Below are positions 7,139 to 12,577 of a stretch of DNA of 12,577 bases, piece by piece. The notes under the pieces were generated by a model. It was given only the letters and a program-made list of their open reading frames with translations, was not told the DNA's origin and made no database searches. The DNA is taken from NCBI GenBank assembly GCA_031270145.1, contig JAISYD010000307.1, positions 1 to 12,577 on the forward strand, given 5' to 3'. This stretch comes from Planctomycetota bacterium (lineage in GTDB: Bacteria; Planctomycetota; SZUA-567). Each line of letters opens with the position of its first letter. Positions within the stretch are counted from its first letter, which is position 1. The translations under genes were made by a program, and so were the position numbers.

Positions 7139-10100
7139 CCGAACAGGGTGGGGAATTTTCCGGCCAAGACATCCCAATCCTGGTGGTGCGAAAAGCGAAT
7201 GACCAGGTAACCGGCCGCTTCCAGCCGATCAGTGACGGCGGCATCGCGCTTTTGCCGTTCCGGAAAGTCGTGCGGCGGGCCGTCGACAAAGACGGCAACC
7301 GGATTGTCGCCGGAGTAAAGGAAATCCGGCCGGGATCCGAATTTCTCCAGCCGATGCTGCGCCCGATCCGGCAGGACGCCCTGCCGCCGATCCAGCCAAT
7401 CCAGCCAGCGTTTCTCCAATTCGGAATCACACAGGCTTTTAAGCTTCTTCAGGTGGTCGCCCCGGGCGGCGGGAGTCGGCGACGCCTTCAGGCCGGCCCG
7501 GGAAAACGCCAGCAGCAGATCGCGGATCAGCTTCCGGTCAAGCATGCCGTGATCCGGCTGGTTGCCGTAATTGAGCAGGCAGGAATAGCAGGCTGCCACG
7601 CAATCTTCACCGGCGCCGGCGGCATGCCTGTTGTCGACGCCGGTCGCCGGGTCGAAATGGCAGATGTCCAACGCCTTGCCAGCGATCTCCCGAAATATTC
7701 CGTCGCCGTCAATCAAGTGGCGAAGGACTCCGGCGCCGCCTTCGGCCGATTCGTAAAACAGGAGGCGTTTGCGCCGGGCAGAATCCGGCAATGGCTCGCA
7801 CACCAGTTCCCCTTCCTCAAGCTGGAAATGGACCAGCATGGCGGCCCGCAGGGCCGCCCCCAGGGAAGCCATCTCCTCTGTGGCGGGCGGTTCGGCGGGG
7901 ATGAACAGCAGGATGTTGCGGACATCCTCCACATAGGGGATCACCTTCATCCTGCGCCATTGCGCCGGCTCGTCCCGGTCGCCGCCAATCTCCGTCCCGT
8001 CGTCAAGCTGGGGCGGCTTTTTCTCCCAGGCGCCTTTCTGGGTGTCAAGATCGAATCCGGGCGCCGAGTTCTGCTTACGGCGCCGCCAGCCCAGGTTCAT
8101 CCGCCAGATGGCGGCGGCCGAGCCAAACGCCATTTTCCCCCATGTCTTGCCGTCCGGTAAAATTATTTCCGCCGATTTCCCCCCGGCATGCGAACGTTCG
8201 GCGAAACGCACGGCTGTACGGATATCGTAACCGTAGCGGAGGCGTTCCTCTTCGTCGGAAGTTATGCGGTTGCGGCGGCGGACCGTGACCGTCCGCATTT
8301 GAAACAGGTTGGAATACGCGGCTTCCAGAAGTTGCCCGCACGAACGGCAGACATCCAGCGCGTCGCCCGGCGTCGACGGATGCAGGTATCCGCATTCGGG
8401 ACACAGTTTGGCGGAACGGGTGGGAAGCCGCCCGTCGGATCCGATCCCCAGGGATACCCGGTTCACCTCGTAGCGGCCGCCCTCGTGATAAATGAGCGCG
8501 CGAGGGCCGAATTCGCTGATGGCGAGGAAACGCGGCCGGGAGAGATACTCGCCCTCCCGGCTGCGCAGATTGCGGCCGGGAATGAAAGCCGACAGAGGCA
8601 GGCGGGGAAAACTGTAACCGGGCAGGAAGCCCTCGCTGGCGAAGTAGCGGTAGCTCCAGAAATCGCCCTGACGCACATCGCCTTGTCCAGAAAGGAGTTG
8701 CATCTGACTTTGCGCCTCGTTCCACAGGCGCTTGGCGTCCTGTTTATCGTTGGCGGTGCGGCTGGCGTTGGTGGTGATCTGGTGATTCCTGTCGGCTTGG
8801 CGGCAGGCGTCGGCATACAGCCGCCACCAGCGTTCGCAGGCGGATTCGAAAGCAGCCGGGAGGTTGGTCAGGGTACGTTCCAGCCAGTCTTCGGTATACC
8901 AGTCGGCATTCTTCAACTGCCCCCGCAAGCCGGCCAGCACTTTTCCGGCTACCGACAAGGCATTGCGGAAGGTGTCGGGATTCTCCAAAGCGCTTCTCAG
9001 ACCAGCCGCCACCATCGGCCGTTCCGGCAGAGGCGGGACGGCATTCAACAGTTCCGTCAAGTTGTCCTTCAGCGATTCACCGCTTTCCGAAAGCCAGATG
9101 GCGTGAACATGGCTCCTAATCAAGTCTTCGGTCAGTAGATCGATGCGCGGGGGGCGGACCACCCCGGCCACCATCATTTTCCTCCGGCGGAAATAATATT
9201 GATCGTGGGAACTGCCTCCGGAACAGTAGGTGAATACCAAGGCGGCCTGGCCGCTGCGGCCAGCGCGCCCGGAGCGCTGGGCATAATTGGCCGGGGTGGG
9301 AGGAACGTTCCTCAGGCCCACCACGCTTAATTCGGCGATGTCCACCCCCAATTCCATGGTCGGCGAACAGAAGAGAACCGGTAATTTTCCCTCGCGGAAA
9401 TCCTTTTCCCTGGCCTGACGTATTTCCTGGGGCACTTGGGCGGTGTGTTCGTGCGACCGGACCGCTTCCAGTCCAACCCCGCGATCCCGGTACAACTCCA
9501 CGAAGAAGGGATTCGGCCTAGCGCCCAGCCGGGACGCCCGGGGCGATTGGACAGGATTGTGATAGGGCTTTTCGCCTCTTCCGGCTTTCCAAATCATGGC
9601 GTCGGCTCTGAGTTGCCAACCGGCGGAATTGTCGTTGCTGTCCACGCGTATTCGCTCAACCTGTCCGCCGCGCGAGAGTGTGCGCAACATGTCCTCAATA
9701 GCGCAAAGTATCTCCGGGTCATGCAAGTTTTTGTCCAGGCGCCGGCGGAAATAGAAGCCGATCCCGCTTCGGGCCGAAAGGTAGACGTCGCCCCCGTAAT
9801 CCAATCCCCTTTGCCTGGATCGTACCCAGGCGACGGGAGAATGCCGCATTTCCTCTTCGTTTTCAAAACACCACGGGGCGCAAAGCTGCAGGTTGGCGCG
9901 GGAAAACAATCGCTCCTGGAAGTCTCTGCCCAACTCCTGGGCCTTGATTGCCATGGTACGGCGGAGGTAATCAAGAAGGTCTCTCGCCATCTCCTCCCGG
10001 AACTCGGGATTTTTCCCTTTCCATATCGAAGCGTGCCCATCGCTTCCCAGCCAATCCGCATCGCAGGCGCACACCTCCCGCAGCGAAACATATTCGAAAT

Positions 10101-12315
10101 TCAGGAGATCGAGCTGCTCCAGGTTCGGGGAGGTCAGGCGCCAGCCGCCTTCCAAATCGGCGTAAAGGCGATACGCCAGCGTTTCCCGGAAAGTTTTCCT
10201 GGCCGTGTTCAAGGTTTCGTATTTGGCGTCAGGATTGGCCAAATACCTGGTCGGTTCCAGGTTGAGGGCTTCGAAAACCTCCGAAGCCAGGGCGTCGTAG
10301 GCAATGCCCGCAGTTCCCGCCTTGTCCAAGGCTTTCCACAAGGCGGAACGCAGGCGGACAATCTCGACGAAATCGTTGAAGTGCCCGGACTGGAGCGAGG
10401 CGTCCTGGCGGTTGTCCGTAAAGTCAAGCAGCTTCATTCGTTCCGGACCGTCGTTGTTCCGCATTTCCTTGAGCGCGGTCAGAGCAAGAATACTGGTGGC
10501 GGTGGAACGGCCGCCCGTTCCCAGGGTGGAAAGTTTGGACGCTTCGCCTCTTCTGCGGTAGACAACACCGCAACACGGACAAAACGGCAAAGGCTCCGGG
10601 ATGAAATGCGCCGGAAAACCGGACGGACTTTCCCCGCCGTTCTCGGCCACCCGGACGGCCCTGGGGAGTTTGTCCCGCTTGTCCCGCTTGAGGCGCAGGT
10701 TTCCGTGAAATTCCTCCAGCCAATCAACAGGTACCCGTTCCAGCATTTTTTCAGTATCTTCGTCCGGCCAGCAGTCGTCGTCTTCGTCGCCGTCAATAAA
10801 GAGATATCCGTATTCGGTGTTGTCGGCTTCGCGGCGGTTGAAGGGGCGCGGCAGCCAGGCGTTGGCATCCGCATCCCGGAAAACGACATAAAATTCCTTG
10901 CCGCATTCCCGGCAGAATGCCAAAGGATAGAGCCGGTTTCCTCCGTTCGGAGCGTATTGCTGCCCCTGCAGGGTGATATGCCGGGTTGCCTTGGGGGCGA
11001 TGGTGGCATAGGCAGTATCCCCGCGGCTGAAGAACTGGTGCAGGCGGAACGCGAAGGGGCGCTTTCCCGTGGTCGGAGAAGGGGCGCAGACGGTCCCGGC
11101 TTTCAGCATCTTTTTGATAAGATCGGAACAGGCGCCGGCATCCAGTCCGGTATGAACCGCCAATTCCCCGGCCAGGCCGTCGTCTCCATCAATGGCGCGT
11201 GGTTCCTGTCTTATGGTATGGCCGTTCTCGTCCGCGGTTATGCCCAGGCGATCCTCCAACCAGACCGCCAGAGGATGCTGGATAAAATCATCGTACCGAT
11301 CAGGCAAAGAGGCGGCTCCACCGGATTTGAGGCATTCGGCCAGGGCAGCCTTGAGCGATTCCTCCGGCAGCTGGCTGGTAATCCTTTCTAGTGTCTCGCC
11401 AATTACCCGCTCCGGTTTTACGGGCGGGCCAAAAAGGGTTCCAGCCACCTCGGCTATGACCCGGCGCTGTTCCGCCGCCGAACCTTCGCTGGACATGGTA
11501 GCCGAAGTGCCAATGAACTGGAGGGCATGCGGCCGATTCCTGGGTATGGCATAGGCGAGGCGGCGGAGCAGCATGGCAATGTCGGCCCCCTGCCGGCCCC
11601 GGTAGGTGTGCAGTTCGTCCAATACCAGAAAGCGAAGATTGGAAGCCCGGGAAATCAGCGATTTGCAATCGTCGGGGCGGGTGAGCAGCAAGTCCAGCAT
11701 GACATAGTTGGTAAGAAGGATGTCTGGAGGATTTGTGCGTATTTCCTGCCGATCCGGATCGCCTTCCTGGCTGGTGTACCGTTTGAACGTAACCGGCGGA
11801 TTGTCGCCATAGGTCGCTTTGTCTAGGTATTTTTCCAGTTCATCCTTTTGGCTGTTGGCGAGAGCGTTCATGGGATATACGATGATGGCCCGCACTCCCT
11901 TGCCGACCCCCTCATGGAGGACATGGTTCACTATGGGGATGATGTAGGACAAGCTTTTGCCTGAACCGGTTCCCGTGGTCAGGACATAGTTATCCCCGGA
12001 CTCCGCCGCAAGCAAAGCTTCGAATTGATGCTGGAACAGGGTCATGGGCCGGCCGTTTGGGGATAGTCCTGATTTGCCCAGCCGAAATATGCGATCGCAT
12101 TCCGTATGGAGACGCCCTTCCGCGACAAGCCCAGATATGGATTTGCCCATTTTGAAATTGGGATTAAGTTGTATCAGAGGGTCGGGCCAGAGCCTGCCTT
12201 TGTCATTCGCTTCGTCCACAACCGCCTTTATCCGCGCATCGGCGATATTCAAGAAGCCTTCGACATATCCCCGGTAGTCGCTTACCAACCGTTCCCGCAA
12301 CTGGAATGGATCCAT
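7126..12315 (-). CDS. DEAD/DEAH-type helicase with DUF1998 and a C-terminal DUF559/Vsr-like nuclease-fold domain
   Basis: A 1729-residue superfamily 2 helicase, probably a DNA translocase of a defence complex. RecA lobe 1 shows motif I GTGSGKS (115-121), motif Ia AIIVYPMNALANSQ (143-156), motif II DELH (233-236) and motif III SAT (271-273). Lobe 2 starts at LLDFTDNRQDAS (629-640), but motif V SPTMELGVDI (984-993) and motif VI YAQRSGRAGR (1011-1020) come only about 340 residues later, so a large insertion splits the lobe. Cysteine pairs C468/C471 and C579/C582 may bind zinc, as may C1305/C1308/C1323/C1326. DUF1998 spans about 1470-1600, with YESAEGGAGV (1521-1530) and C1552, C1572, C1576, C1579 before NYGNQ. 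Residues about 1625-1729 look like a DUF559/Vsr-type fold: E1632, RPDFLY (1662-1667), VFVDGPPH (1675-1682), LVIRFS (1704-1709). The ATG at 12315 has AAAGG six bases upstream. Related families are DrmA plus DrmB, DruE and MrfA; the single-chain build is unlike canonical DISARM. Function inferred. Confidence 0.88.
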   Translation of the reverse strand: MDPFQLRERLVSDYRGYVEGFLNIADARIKAVVDEANDKGRLWPDPLIQLNPNFKMGKSISGLVAEGRLHTECDRIFRLGKSGLSPNGRPMTLFQHQFEALLAAESGDNYVLTTGTGSGKSLSYIIPIVNHVLHEGVGKGVRAIIVYPMNALANSQKDELEKYLDKATYGDNPPVTFKRYTSQEGDPDRQEIRTNPPDILLTNYVMLDLLLTRPDDCKSLISRASNLRFLVLDELHTYRGRQGADIAMLLRRLAYAIPRNRPHALQFIGTSATMSSEGSAAEQRRVIAEVAGTLFGPPVKPERVIGETLERITSQLPEESLKAALAECLKSGGAASLPDRYDDFIQHPLAVWLEDRLGITADENGHTIRQEPRAIDGDDGLAGELAVHTGLDAGACSDLIKKMLKAGTVCAPSPTTGKRPFAFRLHQFFSRGDTAYATIAPKATRHITLQGQQYAPNGGNRLYPLAFCRECGKEFYVVFRDADANAWLPRPFNRREADNTEYGYLFIDGDEDDDCWPDEDTEKMLERVPVDWLEEFHGNLRLKRDKRDKLPRAVRVAENGGESPSGFPAHFIPEPLPFCPCCGVVYRRRGEASKLSTLGTGGRSTATSILALTALKEMRNNDGPERMKLLDFTDNRQDASLQSGHFNDFVEIVRLRSALWKALDKAGTAGIAYDALASEVFEALNLEPTRYLANPDAKYETLNTARKTFRETLAYRLYADLEGGWRLTSPNLEQLDLLNFEYVSLREVCACDADWLGSDGHASIWKGKNPEFREEMARDLLDYLRRTMAIKAQELGRDFQERLFSRANLQLCAPWCFENEEEMRHSPVAWVRSRQRGLDYGGDVYLSARSGIGFYFRRRLDKNLHDPEILCAIEDMLRTLSRGGQVERIRVDSNDNSAGWQLRADAMIWKAGRGEKPYHNPVQSPRASRLGARPNPFFVELYRDRGVGLEAVRSHEHTAQVPQEIRQAREKDFREGKLPVLFCSPTMELGVDIAELSVVGLRNVPPTPANYAQRSGRAGRSGQAALVFTYCSGGSSHDQYYFRRRKMMVAGVVRPPRIDLLTEDLIRSHVHAIWLSESGESLKDNLTELLNAVPPLPERPMVAAGLRSALENPDTFRNALSVAGKVLAGLRGQLKNADWYTEDWLERTLTNLPAAFESACERWWRLYADACRQADRNHQITTNASRTANDKQDAKRLWNEAQSQMQLLSGQGDVRQGDFWSYRYFASEGFLPGYSFPRLPLSAFIPGRNLRSREGEYLSRPRFLAISEFGPRALIYHEGGRYEVNRVSLGIGSDGRLPTRSAKLCPECGYLHPSTPGDALDVCRSCGQLLEAAYSNLFQMRTVTVRRRNRITSDEEERLRYGYDIRTAVRFAERSHAGGKSAEIILPDGKTWGKMAFGSAAAIWRMNLGWRRRKQNSAPGFDLDTQKGAWEKKPPQLDDGTEIGGDRDEPAQWRRMKVIPYVEDVRNILLFIPAEPPATEEMASLGAALRAAMLVHFQLEEGELVCEPLPDSARRKRLLFYESAEGGAGVLRHLIDGDGIFREIAGKALDICHFDPATGVDNRHAAGAGEDCVAACYSCLLNYGNQPDHGMLDRKLIRDLLLAFSRAGLKASPTPAARGDHLKKLKSLCDSELEKRWLDWLDRRQGVLPDRAQHRLEKFGSRPDFLYSGDNPVAVFVDGPPHDFPERQKRDAAVTDRLEAAGYLVIRFSHHQDWDVLAGKFPTLFGKKT

Positions 12316-12373
12316 GGAGAACCTTTCATGTGTCCGCCAGCGATAATCTCGCGTTCAGTCGGCGAAGGGGAGC

Positions 12374-12379
12374 AGTATA
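12374..12379 (-). promoter_or_regulatory. Candidate -10 box of the defence operon
   Basis: The minus strand reads TATACT, five of six to the sigma-70 consensus, about 59 bases before the helicase ATG, which gives a leader of roughly 50 bases. No good TTGACA-like box sits 16 to 18 bases upstream, so the promoter would be weak or activator-dependent. An alternative is TAATAT at 12490-12485 with a CTGACG about 18 bases upstream, giving a longer leader. Confidence 0.35.
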
Positions 12380-12389
12380 CCCGGTTTTC

Positions 12390-12420
12390 CCATTTTCGGT
12401 AGGGGTTTTTGGAAATATGG
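12390..12420. repeat. Imperfect inverted repeat, possible operator
   Basis: CCATTTTC (12390-12397) and GGAAATATGG (12411-12420) form an imperfect palindrome with a 13-base centre. It covers the expected -35 area of the candidate operon promoter at 12374-12379, where a repressor or activator could act. The match has an indel, so chance is possible. Confidence 0.25.
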
Positions 12421-12549
12421 TGAATAGATAACAAAACTAACGACCAAACTTTTCTGGTGCGGAAAAACACCCCCTTCCCGCGTTATATTATCCTGGCAGG
12501 CCAATAGTCGTCAGCATGTCGATTTTTCGCGGTAAACCCCACTATTTTG

Positions 12550-12555
12550 AGGAGG
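12550..12555 (+). promoter_or_regulatory. Strong Shine-Dalgarno of the rightward gene
   Basis: AGGAGG stands seven bases before the ATG at 12563. It is the main reason for calling the divergent gene start. Such a full match with good spacing suggests high translation. Confidence 0.8.
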
Positions 12556-12562
12556 AAAAGCC

Positions 12563-12577
12563 ATGTCCACGCTTGCG
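12563..12577 (+). CDS. Start of a divergent gene (unknown)
   Basis: Only five codons are visible (MSTLA), led by an ATG with an excellent AGGAGG. The protein cannot be identified. Because it shares a control region with the defence operon it could be a regulator or another part of the locus, but it may equally be an unrelated flanking gene. A second frame from ATG 12516 (MSIFRGKPHYFEEEKP) is also open to the window end, but it lacks a good ribosome site and is less likely. Confidence 0.6.

Larger units (their letters stand above)
12316..12562. other. Divergent intergenic control region
   Basis: These 247 bases separate the leftward operon from the rightward gene and are more AT-rich than the coding DNA around them. 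They contain a candidate -10 for the operon, an imperfect inverted repeat, an AT-rich TTATATTAT near 12483-12491 that could serve either direction, and the ribosome binding site of the rightward gene. A 62-codon frame on the minus strand (12470-12282) crosses the operon's start and has no convincing ribosome site, so it is not called. No tRNA or convincing terminator was seen. Confidence 0.7.

Noticed and set aside
7130..7177. Upstream ATG that would lengthen the SNF2 helicase by 16 residues
   Set aside because: The added residues overlap the helicase nuclease-like domain, while the ATG at 7129 gives the common ATGA coupling.
9436..11391. Plus-strand open frame of 651 codons opposite the giant helicase
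   Set aside because: Antisense to conserved helicase sequence, with no recognisable motif and no plausible ribosome site.
12282..12470. Small 62-codon minus-strand frame before the helicase
   Set aside because: It overlaps the helicase start in another frame, contains the candidate promoter and has no good ribosome site.

Overview
The window is a bacterial antiviral-defence-type operon read leftwards (minus strand) almost from end to end. Three very large intact genes fill positions 12315 to 141. A fourth gene begins at about 138 and leaves the window at base 1. At the right edge a divergent plus-strand gene begins behind a strong ribosome binding site. The DNA is moderately GC-rich by eye, with good AGGAGG Shine-Dalgarno sites and almost no space between genes. 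That points to a free-living bacterium, but nothing here fixes the phylum. No tRNA, rRNA, CRISPR array, integrase or insertion sequence was seen.

Layout from right to left: 12563-12577 (+) holds the first five codons of an unknown gene. 12316-12562 is a 247-bp divergent control region, more AT-rich than the genes. 12315-7126 (-) encodes a 1729-residue superfamily 2 DEAD/DEAH-type helicase with a large insertion in its second motor lobe, several cysteine (zinc-type) motifs, a DUF1998 module and a C-terminal DUF559/Vsr-like nuclease-fold domain. 7129-4256 (-) encodes a 957-residue SNF2/HepA-type helicase, joined to the first gene by an ATGA overlap. 4253-141 (-) encodes a 1370-residue Eco57I/PglX-type N6-adenine DNA methyltransferase, two bases after the helicase stop. 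138-1 (-) is the start of a further gene, again two bases after the previous stop.

The SNF2-helicase plus large adenine-methylase pair resembles drmD-drmMI of class 1 DISARM; BREX also pairs a PglX-type methylase with a helicase. DISARM normally splits its other helicase (DrmA) and DUF1998 protein (DrmB) into two genes and has a separate phospholipase-D-like nuclease (DrmC). Here helicase, DUF1998 and a different nuclease fold lie in one chain at the front of the operon. The working model is that the methylase marks host DNA, while the two motors and the fused nuclease-like domain act on unmodified invading DNA. This is inferred from family knowledge; no activity can be proven from sequence alone, and the system continues beyond the left edge.
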